This document shows, piece by piece, positions 32,939-43,559 of a DNA stretch of 64,000 nucleotides. The DNA is from an uncultured Tessaracoccus sp. GTDB lineage: Bacteria; Actinomycetota; Actinomycetes; Propionibacteriales; Propionibacteriaceae. Made by a program: the position numbers and the translations under genes. Under the pieces are notes generated by a model. It was not told the origin of the DNA, did not search any database, and was given only the letters and a program-made list of their open reading frames with translations. The stretch covers positions 1 to 64,000 of the forward strand of contig NZ_CAMYPD010000003.1 in the NCBI RefSeq assembly GCF_947286155.1. Direction: 5' to 3'. Numbering within the stretch: position 1 is the first letter of the stretch; every line of letters begins with the position of its first letter.

Positions 32939-34041
32939 CCGATTCCATCGACGCTCGGGTGGCGCATCTCTCGACGCTGCACCCCCCGCGGGATAACCGG
33001 ATCTTCAACAAGGAGTGCTGTTCGCTGGCCGCCTCCGGGGTGGACACGTGGTTCCTGGGCGCGCAGGATCACGACGAGGTCGTCGACGGCGTGCACATCG
33101 TCGGGCTGGGCACCGCGAGTGGCGTCGTCGGGCGCTTGAAAGCGCAATGGCGCGCGTTCCGCGCCCTCAACCGCGTGCGTCCGCAGCTGGTGCACGTGCA
33201 CGATCCCGAGCTGACCCCCATGGTCTGGCTGTGGAAAACGCTCCGGCGCAAGGCCGCCATCTACGACGCCCACGAGGACCTCGTCGGGCAAATGGATGAC
33301 AAGCCGTACATCCCGAAGCTGCTGCATCCGCTGGCGATGCTGCTCGCCAAGGGCCTCGTGAAGCTGGCCGACAAGGGCTTCGACGGCATCGTCACCGCCA
33401 CCGAGCACATTGCTTCCCTCTACTCGCACCCGAACAAAGCCGTCGTCTACAACTACCCGTACCTGAAGGACTACCCGGCCTCCACCGGCGAGCATGTGCC
33501 GGGCCGGGTGGTTTACGTCGGGATGCTGTCGCAGGGCAGGCAGGTGGACGTGATGATCGACGCGGTGCGGAAGGTGCCGGGGGCCACGCTGCTCGTCGCG
33601 GGTAAGGCCGACGCCGACATCGCCCCGCTGCTCGCATCCGACGATCCGCGCATCGACTATCGCGGCATGCTCCCCTCGTCGGATGTGCCCGAGATCGTGG
33701 CTTCTGGTTCCATCGGGCTGGTGTTCCTGAAGCCGCTGGGCAACTACGTCGACTCCCTGCCGACGAAGCTGTTCGAGTACATGGCCGCCGGCATTCCCGC
33801 GGTGGTGAGCGACTTCGCGTGGCTGCGCCGCATCCTGGGCAGCCACGACTGCTGCGTGTTCGTCGACACCTCCACCGCCGACGCGCCTGCGGAGGCCATC
33901 GCAGAGCTGGTGGCGAACCCGGAGCGCGCGGCCCAGATGGGCCGACGGGGCCGTGCGGCCATCGAGGAGGAGTTCAACTTCGAGGCGGAGGTGCCGACGC
34001 TGCTCGAGGTCACCGCACGGGCGGCTCGTCGGGCGCGATGA
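32935..34041 (+). CDS. Glycosyltransferase family 4
   Basis: A 368-residue GT-B transferase. It has HVHDPELTPMVW and YDAHED in the acceptor half, VVYVGMLSQGRQVDVMIDAV at the start of the donor half, and KLFEYMAAGIPAVVSDF with the conserved E of the EX7E-like motif region. It works on the cytoplasmic face of the membrane. The start ATG overlaps the dehydrogenase stop (ATGA), and the end overlaps the flippase start in the same way, so dehydrogenase, transferase and flippase are one operon. Confidence 0.9.
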   Translation: MTDSIDARVAHLSTLHPPRDNRIFNKECCSLAASGVDTWFLGAQDHDEVVDGVHIVGLGTASGVVGRLKAQWRAFRALNRVRPQLVHVHDPELTPMVWLWKTLRRKAAIYDAHEDLVGQMDDKPYIPKLLHPLAMLLAKGLVKLADKGFDGIVTATEHIASLYSHPNKAVVYNYPYLKDYPASTGEHVPGRVVYVGMLSQGRQVDVMIDAVRKVPGATLLVAGKADADIAPLLASDDPRIDYRGMLPSSDVPEIVASGSIGLVFLKPLGNYVDSLPTKLFEYMAAGIPAVVSDFAWLRRILGSHDCCVFVDTSTADAPAEAIAELVANPERAAQMGRRGRAAIEEEFNFEAEVPTLLEVTARAARRAR

Positions 34042-35321
34042 TCCGCCGGTTGAAGGAGTTCCTGGGCTCACACGAGTTCGTGGGTCACGTGCTCACCCTC
34101 ATGACCGGCACGGGTGTGGCGCAGCTCCTACCTATTCTCACCATGCCGATCCTCACCCGGATCTACTCGCAGGAGGCGGTCGGGGCTTGGGTGGTGGTGA
34201 TCGCCGTCGCGGGTTTCGTCATCCCCGTCGCCAGTTGGCGCTACGACCTGGCGATCATGCTCCCCGAAGATGAATCGGATGCCCGCAGGCTCGTCCAGAT
34301 CGCATCACGCATCAACCTCGCGATGGCCCTCATGACCACCGTCGTGATGGTGCTGTTCGCTCCCAGGATCGCAGCCCTGTTCGATGGCATGCCAGAAGGC
34401 GCGTCTGCGTGGCTGTACGCCGTCGGGCTGATCTCCTGGGCCTTCGGGCAGATGGCGATCTACACCCAGTGGCTGATCCGCAACAAGCGGTTCAACCTCG
34501 TGAGCCGCAACAAGGTGTTCCAATCCACGACGGTCGCCGTCACCCAGGTGGGCCTCGGGCCCCTACGGGCAGGCACGCTGGGGCTCGTGCTGGGCACGCT
34601 GCTTGGCCAGGTGGCGGCGCTATGCAACCTCTGGCGTGGCGGCGGGATACCGGAGCGCGTCGAGATGTCCAAGGAGCACACGCGTCGCCTCATGCGCGAG
34701 CACCGCAGGATGCCGCTGCTCAATGCCCCCAACGCCCTCATTGACGCGGTGCGCTTGCAGGGCATCACGCTGCTGATCGGCGCCACCGCCGGTGCGGCCG
34801 TCGTTGGTCAGTTCGGCCTCGCGTGGATGCTGGTGCAAGCCCCGACGGCCCTCATCGCCTCAGCGCTGACGCAGGTGTTCTTCCAGCGCCTGAGCGTCAC
34901 CCCGCGCGGACAAATGTCGGCGCTGGTGCGTCGGACACTGCGCACCACGCTGCTGGTGGCAGCCGTCCCGTTCCTGCTCATCTACTTCCTCGCCCCGCCC
35001 GTGCTGCCGTGGGTGCTCGGCTCAGGCTGGGCCCAGGTGGGCCTGTTCGCCGCTGCGCTGACGCCCTGGCTGTACATGAACTTCTCCACCGCCCCGTTGT
35101 CGAACCTGTTCGTGGTTGCTGGCCGGCAGGGGCTGATGCTGGTGTTCGCAATCGTGTACGCCGCGACGCCGCTGGGCATCATCTGGTTCGGGCGCCACGG
35201 CGATCTGATGCATACCGTGCAGCTCATGAGCCTTGGTCAGGCAGCGCTGCTGGCGGTGCTCATGGGGCTGGCGTTGCTCGTCGCTCGCTCCTACGACCGC
35301 GACGCCAGCGAGGCCGCATAA
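34038..35321 (+). CDS. Polysaccharide flippase (Wzx/MATE-type)
   Basis: A 427-residue membrane protein with about 12 hydrophobic segments. It opens with the charged amphipathic start and VLTLMTGTGVAQLLPILTMPILTR, the usual beginning of Wzx proteins. It would move undecaprenyl-linked repeat units to the outer face. I chose the ATG at 34038, which overlaps the preceding stop by 4 nt. Its last 31 bp overlap the convergent polymerase gene on the other strand. Confidence 0.88.
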   Translation: MIRRLKEFLGSHEFVGHVLTLMTGTGVAQLLPILTMPILTRIYSQEAVGAWVVVIAVAGFVIPVASWRYDLAIMLPEDESDARRLVQIASRINLAMALMTTVVMVLFAPRIAALFDGMPEGASAWLYAVGLISWAFGQMAIYTQWLIRNKRFNLVSRNKVFQSTTVAVTQVGLGPLRAGTLGLVLGTLLGQVAALCNLWRGGGIPERVEMSKEHTRRLMREHRRMPLLNAPNALIDAVRLQGITLLIGATAGAAVVGQFGLAWMLVQAPTALIASALTQVFFQRLSVTPRGQMSALVRRTLRTTLLVAAVPFLLIYFLAPPVLPWVLGSGWAQVGLFAAALTPWLYMNFSTAPLSNLFVVAGRQGLMLVFAIVYAATPLGIIWFGRHGDLMHTVQLMSLGQAALLAVLMGLALLVARSYDRDASEAA

Positions 35322-36598
35322 GCTCGCAGCTGATACCTCGAACCCCAGGGCTCGGAGGGTGATTCCGGCGGCACCCTCGTCGGGAATCTACCTGCGCTCA
35401 GCGCCACCGACATCATGCCAAGCGATGCGACGTGCAACCAGGCAATCGGCGAGTCGAGGAACGTCGAATTCGCGAAGGACAGCACAAGCATCAACACGAC
35501 GGACACGCACACCGACTGCTCGGCCACCGTCAGGCTCGTCGGCTGGGTAGCGCCGCCCGTGAAGGCCTTGAGCCGAGGCCACACAGCCACGACGAGGCAC
35601 GCAATAACCACCGCTGTGGGCAGCAGCCCGTACTGCGACATGAGCTCGAAGATGCCTGCGTGCGGGTTGATGGCGCCCTGGGTGTCGTAGGGGGCGGCGC
35701 CGCGGGCGATCTCGGTCTCGAAGCGGCCTGCCCCCACTCCGAAGCCGAACGAGTCGGTCCACAGATACACGCCGCTGCGATACAGGTTGAGCCGGCCCTG
35801 CGTCGACCCTTGGCTCTCCATCTCCATCCGTGCCCAGAAACGCGGTGAGTACAGTACGACGAGCCCCCCTGCGGCAATCGCTACCGACGCTACGGCCACC
35901 AGCGCGCGTCGGACCTTCGGCCACCATGCCCACACCGCCCACGCCAGCACCAAAGGGCTCACCAGCAACGCCAGGCGACTTCCCGAAAACAGCACGAACA
36001 CGGGCGTGATCGCTGCGGGCAGCAGCATGAGCATGCGGACGACGCGGCGTTCGGCGAAGCCCGCTAACGCCACGAGTTGGAACGCGGCCAGCGTGATGAA
36101 GTAGGCGAACAGGTTTGGGTTGACGAAGAACGACGCGATGTCCTGCGACGCGAGCCGGATGTGTTCGGGCGAACCCTCGAGATAGTTGGGCAGGCGGGCT
36201 CCGGTGAGGATCTCGACGACGGCAGGTGCGCAGGCTGCCACCCACGCCAGCCCCCATCCTGCGGCGAACGCGCGAAAGGTGCGAAGTGTTGCGGGTTCCA
36301 CGGTGACTGCCGCCACGGTCATGAGGCCCAGCCCGATGCTCATCAATTCAGCGAAGCCAGCGTGGCTGTACGGCTGGAAGAATCCCCAACCCACCCAGGC
36401 GAGCGCAAGCACCACGGTGACCACGCTCTGTGGGGAAGGTGTGCCGCGAAGGCAGAACAGCGCGAGCGCTACGAGCAGCGCCCCCACTGGACGTGCAGGT
36501 GCGATCCCGACCACGGTGACGAAGCTGCCCAGAGCGGCAGCCAACGGCATGCACAGCAGCACCAAGCGGAATGCTACGTCCAGGCCGCGTTCGGTCAT
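35291..36598 (-). CDS. O-antigen polymerase/ligase-like membrane protein (Wzy-like)
   Basis: A 435-residue integral membrane protein with 10 or more segments. Before the last few segments is an extracellular loop with GVYLWTDSFGFGVGAGRFE and PHAGIFELMSQYGLLPT, the pattern of the Wzy_C/O-antigen ligase superfamily, whose H-x-x-x-x-E block is conserved. It likely polymerises the repeat unit that the neighbouring flippase exports. The ATG at 36598 is preferred to a longer frame that would overlap the divergent gene's start. It converges on and overlaps the flippase gene. Confidence 0.82.
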   Translation of the reverse strand: MTERGLDVAFRLVLLCMPLAAALGSFVTVVGIAPARPVGALLVALALFCLRGTPSPQSVVTVVLALAWVGWGFFQPYSHAGFAELMSIGLGLMTVAAVTVEPATLRTFRAFAAGWGLAWVAACAPAVVEILTGARLPNYLEGSPEHIRLASQDIASFFVNPNLFAYFITLAAFQLVALAGFAERRVVRMLMLLPAAITPVFVLFSGSRLALLVSPLVLAWAVWAWWPKVRRALVAVASVAIAAGGLVVLYSPRFWARMEMESQGSTQGRLNLYRSGVYLWTDSFGFGVGAGRFETEIARGAAPYDTQGAINPHAGIFELMSQYGLLPTAVVIACLVVAVWPRLKAFTGGATQPTSLTVAEQSVCVSVVLMLVLSFANSTFLDSPIAWLHVASLGMMSVALSAGRFPTRVPPESPSEPWGSRYQLRAYAASLASRS

Positions 36599-36700
36599 GA
36601 TCGGGCAGTCTACTCGTCTGGAACGGCAACCTTGCTCGGTGCGACGTAGGCGGCTCGGAGCGAGTAGCCTGAAGCACACGTCTGAACTGACAGGAGACCG

Positions 36701-37963
36701 ATGTTGCACACCCACCTCGTCACCGCGCGGCGGTTCGCCTTCTCAGCCGTGCTCGTCGCGGTGGCGGCGATGGTCGTGGCGCTCCTCGCGGGATTAGTGC
36801 TGTTCCGACCCGTGTGGAAGGGGTCGGCGACGATCCAAGCTCAGCTCGTCGGCAGCGAATCCGGCGACACCGGGCACGATCTGGCGTCTTCCACGGAGCT
36901 CATCAGCACAGCACAGACATTGCTCCAGTCTCCACGCGTGATGGGTCCCGCAGGAGAGAAACTCAATCCGCCGGTGAGCGCCGCCGCGCTCGCCAACCGT
37001 GTTGAGCTCAGTGCCCCACCCACGAGCCTCGTGATGGTGCTGCAGACGAGCGCGACGAGCACGTCGGAGGCGGAGGCGACGGTGCGCGCCGTCGCCGAGC
37101 AGTTCCGCGAGGAACTCGATGCCGTGCCGCTGCGCTCCTCGGATGGCCGGGTGACGCTCGAGTGGCGTTCGGTTGATTACCAGGTAGAGCCGGACGCCAC
37201 CGCTCAGGTGGGGGCCGCGCAACGCGCGGGGTCGGCGGCGCTGGCGGGTGTGCTCGTCGGCTTGGCCTACCTCATCGCTCGCGTTGCGCTCGACACCACC
37301 GTGCGCTCGCACCGACATGTGGCAGACATCACCGACGACTCCATTGTGACTGTCGTAAATCCCGAGCCGACGCCTGCCCAGGCCGACCTCTTGGCGGGCG
37401 CCATGCGGTTCCTCGTCCCTCGCGACGTGGCGCAGCCGGTGCTCGGTGTCGCGGCCATCACCGACGCACACCGTTCGGCCGCCCTCGTTCAGGCGCTCGG
37501 CGACGCGCTACGTCGGCAAGGTAACGACGCGGTGATGGTCGATGCGGACCTGCGCGGAGCACCGCTCGGCGATGCCCAGGAGGGGTTCGTCGACGTGTTA
37601 CTCGGGGGCCACGCCAGCCCACGCGACGGTGTGTTGGTGGCTGGGCAGACGCCTCCGAATGCCATGGAGCTGCTCGCGGGTGCCGACTGGGATGCCGTCA
37701 CCGCGTCGCTTCGTCACGACGGGGTGACGCTCGTCAACTGCGCTCCCCTGGCACGCACCTCCGACGGGGCCGTGGTAGCGAGCCGCTGCGACGCGGTGCT
37801 GCTCGTCGTCGCGGAGGACCATGATCGTCGAGGCGACCTGGCCGAGGCGAGGGCATTGTTGGCTGCGCTGGATACGCAGGTGGCGGGCATCGTGTACGAG
37901 AGCGCCCGGCCGGTGAAGGCGGCGTCGCCCTACGACGTGGGTGCGGCAGCGCTCGGGCACTGA
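36701..37963 (+). CDS. Chain-length regulator with degenerate BY-kinase-like domain
   Basis: A 420-residue protein in two parts. Residues 1-190 form a Wzz-like module: N-terminal membrane segment (about 12-35), extracytoplasmic helices, and a second membrane segment (LAGVLVGLAYLIARVAL). The cytoplasmic part keeps a ParA/BY-kinase fold with VMVDADLRGAPLG (Walker A' region), but the place of the P-loop reads ITDAHRSAALVQALG, with no GxGKS, and there is no tyrosine tail. It may regulate polymer length without ATP hydrolysis. AGGAG precedes the ATG. It is divergent from the polymerase gene. Confidence 0.82.
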   Translation: MLHTHLVTARRFAFSAVLVAVAAMVVALLAGLVLFRPVWKGSATIQAQLVGSESGDTGHDLASSTELISTAQTLLQSPRVMGPAGEKLNPPVSAAALANRVELSAPPTSLVMVLQTSATSTSEAEATVRAVAEQFREELDAVPLRSSDGRVTLEWRSVDYQVEPDATAQVGAAQRAGSAALAGVLVGLAYLIARVALDTTVRSHRHVADITDDSIVTVVNPEPTPAQADLLAGAMRFLVPRDVAQPVLGVAAITDAHRSAALVQALGDALRRQGNDAVMVDADLRGAPLGDAQEGFVDVLLGGHASPRDGVLVAGQTPPNAMELLAGADWDAVTASLRHDGVTLVNCAPLARTSDGAVVASRCDAVLLVVAEDHDRRGDLAEARALLAALDTQVAGIVYESARPVKAASPYDVGAAALGH

Positions 37964-37967
37964 GCCG

Positions 37968-39212
37968 TCACTGCGCCCGGCCCCGCACATCGGCGACGAT
38001 GTCACGCACATGGGCGACGAACCGCGCCTGGTTCACGCTCGCGTCGAACTCTTGCTCAATCCGTTGGCGCGCCTGGCTGCGCCACGCAGTGCTCTTGCAT
38101 TGCTCCGCGTGTGCCGCGAGGAAGTCGCCGATGACGTCGCCGGTGGTGTGCGCCGGCAGCAGCATCGCGTCGGGCACGAGCTCACGGACTGCCCCGATGT
38201 CGGGCGCGACCGCCGGGATTCCATGGGCCATGGCTTCCATGAGTGAGACGGGGATGCCTTCGGAGTCTGAAGTGTTGAGCAGCACGTCGACGGGCGTGTG
38301 CTCCAGGAATCCGAGCACGTCCTCGTGCGGCACCGCCCCGAGTAGGTCGACGCGGATGCCAGATGCGCGCAGTTGTTGGGCGTGCTGTTCGAGCTCCGCC
38401 CGCAGCGGGCCGTCGCCGATGTGTGTCCACCGCAGCTTGAGCTCCGGCCGAAGCGCGTGCAGCCGCGCCAGGGCTTCTGCAGCGCGATCGAGCCGCTTGA
38501 ACGGCGTCATCGAGCTGAGTGTGACGACGCGGAATTCGCCAGGCGGTGTGAGTGGCGTCGTCGCGCCAGGGATCGATACGCCGAGTCGGGAGCAATGGCG
38601 CTGATGTTCGGTGAATCCGTAGCGGGCGAGGTGTTGGCGCCCTGCGTCGGAGATGGCGTGGACGCAGCGAATCCACGGGGCGAACTGCCGGATGAGCGGC
38701 GTGTACTCAGCCTTTCGGGAGGGTTCCCAGAGGTCGGTGCCGTGCGCCCGCGCCAGCGCCGCGCCGACGCGTGCCTTCCTCGCCAGCATGGCGCCGGCCA
38801 TCACACCGGAGGAGAGCCAGTACCCGTACACGACGTCAATCCGAGCCCGGTCACGGCGGGCGATGTCGGTAAGCGTGCGGGCGATCAGGTAGACCTGCGC
38901 CAACGTGCGCACCGCAATCCGAGCGCGCAGGGGGTTGAGCCGTCGCTCTCGGGCAAGCCGCCACAGTTCGCGGGCGAGGATGGGTGAGGTCAGCGCCCTG
39001 GCAGCCGACCACGCCAACCACCTTCGGGACGCCCAGCGGCGCGCGAGGGTCTCGTCGACGCGGACCGCGTCGGGCACGGGGCGAGCCGCAGCAGTGGCGC
39101 GTTTCTCGGGGAGAAGCACGACGTCGTCGCTCGCCTGCCAGTGCTCGAGTTCCGGGGCGATGAACGACTCCCCTTCCCCGAACGGGAAGTGCGACGTGAC
39201 GATGACGATCAT
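37968..39212 (-). CDS. Glycosyltransferase family 4
   Basis: A 414-residue GT-B enzyme. It begins IVIVTSHFPFGEGESFIAPE, has ARAHGTDLWE in the acceptor half, VVTLSSMTPFKRLDRAAEAL at the start of the donor half, and NTSDSEGIPVSLMEAMAHGIP with the EX7E motif near the C-terminus. The start is set at the ATG 39212; the longer frame upstream is antisense-like and overlaps the next gene. Probably co-transcribed with the gene at 39223, 10 bp away. Confidence 0.9.
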   Translation of the reverse strand: MIVIVTSHFPFGEGESFIAPELEHWQASDDVVLLPEKRATAAARPVPDAVRVDETLARRWASRRWLAWSAARALTSPILARELWRLARERRLNPLRARIAVRTLAQVYLIARTLTDIARRDRARIDVVYGYWLSSGVMAGAMLARKARVGAALARAHGTDLWEPSRKAEYTPLIRQFAPWIRCVHAISDAGRQHLARYGFTEHQRHCSRLGVSIPGATTPLTPPGEFRVVTLSSMTPFKRLDRAAEALARLHALRPELKLRWTHIGDGPLRAELEQHAQQLRASGIRVDLLGAVPHEDVLGFLEHTPVDVLLNTSDSEGIPVSLMEAMAHGIPAVAPDIGAVRELVPDAMLLPAHTTGDVIGDFLAAHAEQCKSTAWRSQARQRIEQEFDASVNQARFVAHVRDIVADVRGRAQ

Positions 39213-39222
39213 GCTGCAGCCC

Positions 39223-40479
39223 TCACCTGTGCGCCGAGTTCCCGAAGCGCCCGGGATCGTTGGCGACGGTGTGCAGCAGCGTGTGGAACTTGTCGGCGAG
39301 CACCGGCAGCGCGTGGTGTTCGCGGACCCACTGCACCGCCGCGGCTCCCAGGCGGGCGCGCTCGTCGTCGGGCATGCTCGTCGCGGTGAGGATTGCCCGG
39401 GCGATGTCCGTCGGGTCTTCGGCGCGAGCAGGCACGGCTGCGCCCGAGTAGGCCAGCGGCGAATGGTCGGAGGCGAAGGCGTCGATGATGGGCACGCCGG
39501 TGAGCATGTAGTCGAAGATCTTGTTGGCCGAGACGCCGTAGGCGTACAGCGGGCTGCGTTTCGAGCCGATGTAGAGCGCGTCGCACAGGCTGAGCGCGGA
39601 GTGCACCTGCGCCTTGGGAATCGTGCCGACGAACTCGATGCGCGCACCGAGCTGCCTGGCCCGCTGCTCGAGGTCATCGCGGTGGAGCCCATCGCCCCAC
39701 ACCAGCGCCGTGACAGGCTCGTCGGTGATGCGTCCCATCGCCTCGACGAAGTCGTCCATGGCGTTGGCCGTGGTCAGACCGCCGGCGTACGCGACGATGC
39801 GACGCCCCTCGCCGCGCAACCGCTCGACGCGCTCGACAACACTCGTCGGCACCGATTCGTGGGGCTGATCGATCTCGATACCGTTCGGAATCACGACGAC
39901 GGGGGTGTCGACGCCGAGCGACCGCACGTACGGTTCGGTATTGGGCAGGATCGAGACGATGGCGTCGCTGTGTTGGTATGCCCAGCGCTCAGCCACGGCC
40001 ATCGCCCACATGAGCGGGTGCTTCGGCGAATGCCCGCCGAGCTCGATGGGTGTGAGTGGCCACAGATCGTGAATTTCGTGGACGAGCGCCGCGCCAGCAC
40101 GCCTAGCCACCGCCGCGGCGAACCAGGTGTCGAACGGGTACGTCGACGACGCGATCACCACGTCGGGGCGCGTGGCCTTCGCGATGGCGCTCGCTCGCAG
40201 CATCCCCTTGCCGACGAAGTCCGCCCAGCTCAGTATCCGTCCGAGACCGTTGCCCTGGTAGCTGCGGGTGCGCAGAAAGCGGAACGGAACGTCGTCGATC
40301 AGGTAGGGCTGCCCTTCGATGGCGTCGGGGAAGTTGCGGGTGCGCAGGTGGGAGTAGGTGCCGGCGAGGATCGTCGTCGAGGAGCCAAGTTGTTCCCATG
40401 CACGCGCCATCGCGTGCGGGCGGTACTCCATGCCCGAGGTTGGGGATCCCGCGTAGTGATCGATGTAGCAGATGCGCAC
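39223..40479 (-). CDS. Glycosyltransferase family 4 (WbuB-like)
   Basis: A 418-residue GT-B enzyme of the WbuB-like branch. It opens RICYIDHYAGSPTSGMEYRP, with VVIASSTYPFDTW and HEIHDLWPLTPIELGG in the acceptor domain, and VYAGG-type donor-domain start (IVAYAGGLTTANAMDDFV). NKIFDYMLTGVPII is the sugar-nucleotide site. These enzymes typically add a FucNAc- or QuiNAc-type sugar early in the repeat unit. The start is a GTG with AAAGG eight bases upstream. It follows the WbpM-like gene by 24 bp in one minus-strand operon. Confidence 0.88.
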   Translation of the reverse strand: MRICYIDHYAGSPTSGMEYRPHAMARAWEQLGSSTTILAGTYSHLRTRNFPDAIEGQPYLIDDVPFRFLRTRSYQGNGLGRILSWADFVGKGMLRASAIAKATRPDVVIASSTYPFDTWFAAAVARRAGAALVHEIHDLWPLTPIELGGHSPKHPLMWAMAVAERWAYQHSDAIVSILPNTEPYVRSLGVDTPVVVIPNGIEIDQPHESVPTSVVERVERLRGEGRRIVAYAGGLTTANAMDDFVEAMGRITDEPVTALVWGDGLHRDDLEQRARQLGARIEFVGTIPKAQVHSALSLCDALYIGSKRSPLYAYGVSANKIFDYMLTGVPIIDAFASDHSPLAYSGAAVPARAEDPTDIARAILTATSMPDDERARLGAAAVQWVREHHALPVLADKFHTLLHTVANDPGRFGNSAHR

Positions 40480-40503
40480 CAGATGACCTTTCGTCGTGCA
40501 AAT

Positions 40504-42294
40504 TCAGCGCTCGTCGTGCGCGCAGCGTTGGTGGATGAGCTGGGACATCGAGCGAGGCTCTGAGCCGTCGACGAGGTCCAGCTGGGCTGGGTCCAGCGGC
40601 GGGACCTGCACCCGTGAGATCAGTGCGTGGCTCGTCGGTTCGGCGTGTTCGTCGTCGCTGAACAGCACCTCGTGCAGTTTCTCGTTGGGGCGCAGGCCGG
40701 TGAAGACGATGTCGATGTCGCGGCCGGAGCGTGCGATGAGGTTCTTCGCCACGTCGAGAATCTTGACTGGCTCACCCATGTCGAGCACGAGCACATCGGC
40801 GGGCTTGCCGATTGCCCCAGCTTGGATGGTGAGTTCGCATGCCTCAGGGATGGTCATGAAGTAGCGGGTCACGTCGGGGTGGGTGACCGTGACGGGGCCA
40901 CCGGCGTCGATTTGGCGGGTGAAGGTGTACAGCATGGATCCGCGAGAGCCCAACACGTTGCCGAAGCGCACCGAGAGCCAGTTTTGGTCGAGCCGCTGCG
41001 CGAAGCAGGCGGTGAGCTCCTCTGCCAGTCGCTTGGTTTTGCCGAGCACGCTGGTGGCGTCGGCGGCCTTATCCGTGGAGATGTTGACGAGCCGTTCCAC
41101 ACCGTGACGCTCAGCGGCCCGAAGCACGTTGAGGGTACCTAGGGTGTTCGTCTTCCACCCTTCCAGCGGGTATTGCTCCAGCAGAGGGAGGTGTTTGAGG
41201 GCGGCGGCATGGAACACGACGTCTGGGCGGTGGGCCGCAAACACCGCGTCGAGCGCCTCGGCGTCACGGATGTCACACAGCACGACGTTGGGGGTGTCGA
41301 GCAGGCCCTGGTTGAAGATCGAGAGTTGGGTGCCGTGCAGTCCGGACTCGTCACGGTCGAGCATGACGAGCTCTTTCGGGCCGAATCGATGCACTTGTCT
41401 GGCGATTTCGGACCCGATCGATCCCCCCGCGCCGGTGACGAGTACCACCTTGCCCGAGAGGTAGTCGGAGATCTCGCCCAGGTTGGTCTCCACTTGGGCG
41501 CGACCGAGCAGGTCGGTGATGTTCAGCTCGTGAAGGTTGGACAGGCGCACCCGCCCGGACACCAATTCGCGGGCGGGCGGCATCACGAGGGTTTTCAGGC
41601 CCGCATCGTCGGTGATGGCTGATATCTCCCGCATGAGTCGGGCGTCGGCGGTGGTGATGGCGACGATCACCGTGCCTACGCCTAGACGACGGGCCACCTC
41701 GACGAGCTTGGAGCGATCCCCCAATACTTTGGCGCCGGAGAGGTGAAGGTTGCGCTTACCAGGATCATCATCGATGTACCCCATGATCTCGAATGGCGCG
41801 TTCGGGTCGAACTCGATCAGGCGCCCGAGCTGCTGTCCGGCATTGCCTGCTCCGTAGATGAGGACGGGTTCGGCGTCGCCGACGTGTGGTGTGCGGGTGA
41901 CGGTGCGGAACAGAAACCGGCCAGCAGCCATCAAGGTGAGCGCGGCGAGCGGCACCGTGAACGTCACCACACGGGGGTACCCGGGTGTGGCGAAGTACGC
42001 TGACAAAACTCCGAGTCCGAAGCCGACCCCCAACACGACTGCACCGAGCTGAGCGGCCTCGTCGAACGAAGCCACTTGGTGTCGGCCCCGGTACAACTTG
42101 GTGGCGACGCCGATAGCGAGCTGCAGCACCACCGCGAGGCAGACGTAGATGATGACGAACTCCGCCTCAGGGCCGGAGAGGCTGAAGCTGTAGCGAGCAA
42201 TCACGAGTGCGACAGCCGCGAGTCCCCAACTCAGGCTGTCCCACAACGCCAGCCCGACGCGCAGGAGGCCGGTCCTCACCACGTTGTTTACCAT
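40504..42294 (-). CDS. Membrane nucleotide-sugar 4,6-dehydratase/epimerase (WbpM/CapD-like)
   Basis: A 596-residue protein with four N-terminal membrane segments (about 10-130), a first Rossmann-like domain with [15 protein letters not shown] near 145-159, and a C-terminal extended SDR domain with VTGAGGSIG at 286-294. The catalytic stretch is [17 protein letters not shown]. Such proteins make UDP-4-keto-6-deoxy sugars (for FucNAc or QuiNAc). In this locus it could feed the transferase at 39223 or the aminotransferase on the other side. GGAGG precedes the ATG. It is divergent from the gene starting at 42411. Confidence 0.9.
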   Translation of the reverse strand: MVNNVVRTGLLRVGLALWDSLSWGLAAVALVIARYSFSLSGPEAEFVIIYVCLAVVLQLAIGVATKLYRGRHQVASFDEAAQLGAVVLGVGFGLGVLSAYFATPGYPRVVTFTVPLAALTLMAAGRFLFRTVTRTPHVGDAEPVLIYGAGNAGQQLGRLIEFDPNAPFEIMGYIDDDPGKRNLHLSGAKVLGDRSKLVEVARRLGVGTVIVAITTADARLMREISAITDDAGLKTLVMPPARELVSGRVRLSNLHELNITDLLGRAQVETNLGEISDYLSGKVVLVTGAGGSIGSEIARQVHRFGPKELVMLDRDESGLHGTQLSIFNQGLLDTPNVVLCDIRDAEALDAVFAAHRPDVVFHAAALKHLPLLEQYPLEGWKTNTLGTLNVLRAAERHGVERLVNISTDKAADATSVLGKTKRLAEELTACFAQRLDQNWLSVRFGNVLGSRGSMLYTFTRQIDAGGPVTVTHPDVTRYFMTIPEACELTIQAGAIGKPADVLVLDMGEPVKILDVAKNLIARSGRDIDIVFTGLRPNEKLHEVLFSDDEHAEPTSHALISRVQVPPLDPAQLDLVDGSEPRSMSQLIHQRCAHDER

Positions 42295-42410
42295 GCCACC
42301 TCCCGGTTGGGCTTCTCCTCGGGAAGTCTAGCGTCGCGAGCGTGTTCGGACCGCAACGGCTGCGGCTGGTGTGCGCCCCCTTTCGATGGCGCCAGTGTAT
42401 TGTCCGTGAC

Positions 42411-43559
42411 GTGGCATTCCTCCCCTTCGCGCGCCCGGACATCACCGAGGCCGAGATCTCGGCCGTCGTCGAGACGATGCGCTCCGGCTGGCTCACCACC
42501 GGCCCGAACGCGGCCGCCTTCGAGCAGGAGTTCGTCGAGTTCCTGGGCGCCGACGCCCACGCCGTCGCCGTGAACTCCGCCACCGCAGGCCTCCACCTGG
42601 CGTTCGAGGCCATCGGCGTGCGGCCCGGAGACGAGGTGCTCGTGCCGACGTGGACCTTCACCTCCACCGCGGAGGCGGTGCGCTACTTGGGCGGCGACCC
42701 GGTGCTCGTCGACGTGGACCCGCGCACGCTCTGCATCGACTTCGAGGATGCCGAGCGGAAGGTCACCGACCGCACCGTCGCGATCGCGCCGGTGCACTTC
42801 GCCGGGCTGGGTGTCCCCGACGGTGCCCTCACCGCGTTCGCAAAGCGCCACGGGCTGCGCGTCGTCGAAGATGCCGCCCATGCGCTACCGACGCTCAACG
42901 AAGGCGCCCTCATCGGAGCTCATGGCCACGACGCCACCGTCTACAGCTTCTACGCCACCAAAACGATGACCACCGGCGAAGGCGGCATGGTGGTCACTCC
43001 CTACGCAGATCTCGCCGCTCGGATGCGCACTATGCGCCTGCACGGCATCAACCGCGATGTGTTCGACCGCTATTCCTCCAAGAAGCCGAGCTGGCACTAC
43101 GACGTCGTCGCGCCCGGCTACAAATACAACCTCACCGATACCGCCGCCGCGATGGGACGGGTGCAGCTCGGGCGCTCGCGGGAGATGGCCGCCCGTCGGG
43201 CCGAAATCGGCGCCCGCTACGACGACGCCTTCGCGGGCCTGCCAGTCACCCTGCCAGCGCACGCGCCCGAGGGCTCGTCGCACGCCTGGCACCTGTACGT
43301 ACTGCGGCTCACCGACGACGCACCCGTCTGTCGCGACACCTTCATCCAGCGCATGGCCGATCACGAGGTGGGCACGAGCGTCCACTTCATCCCGCTGCAC
43401 CTGCAGCCCTACTGGCGCGACACCTACCGGCACGCGCCGGAGGACTTTCCCGTCGCCACCGCGCAGTTCCAGCGCTGCGTGAGCCTGCCGATCTTCTCCT
43501 CCATGACCGACGACGACGTCGAGCAGGTCGTCGGGGCCGTGCGGGAGATCCTCGGGTGA
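42411..43559 (+). CDS. DegT/DnrJ/EryC1-family aminotransferase (sugar PLP enzyme)
   Basis: A 382-residue PLP aminotransferase or related enzyme. It has [32 protein letters not shown] and the PLP lysine in [14 protein letters not shown]. The C-terminal [14 protein letters not shown] is typical. With the 4,6-dehydratase next door it probably makes a 4-amino-4,6-dideoxy sugar such as the PglE-type product. The GTG at 42411 gives the conserved N-terminus; no ribosome site is visible. It overlaps the sugar transferase gene by 4 nt (GTGA). Confidence 0.88.
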   Translation: MAFLPFARPDITEAEISAVVETMRSGWLTTGPNAAAFEQEFVEFLGADAHAVAVNSATAGLHLAFEAIGVRPGDEVLVPTWTFTSTAEAVRYLGGDPVLVDVDPRTLCIDFEDAERKVTDRTVAIAPVHFAGLGVPDGALTAFAKRHGLRVVEDAAHALPTLNEGALIGAHGHDATVYSFYATKTMTTGEGGMVVTPYADLAARMRTMRLHGINRDVFDRYSSKKPSWHYDVVAPGYKYNLTDTAAAMGRVQLGRSREMAARRAEIGARYDDAFAGLPVTLPAHAPEGSSHAWHLYVLRLTDDAPVCRDTFIQRMADHEVGTSVHFIPLHLQPYWRDTYRHAPEDFPVATAQFQRCVSLPIFSSMTDDDVEQVVGAVREILG

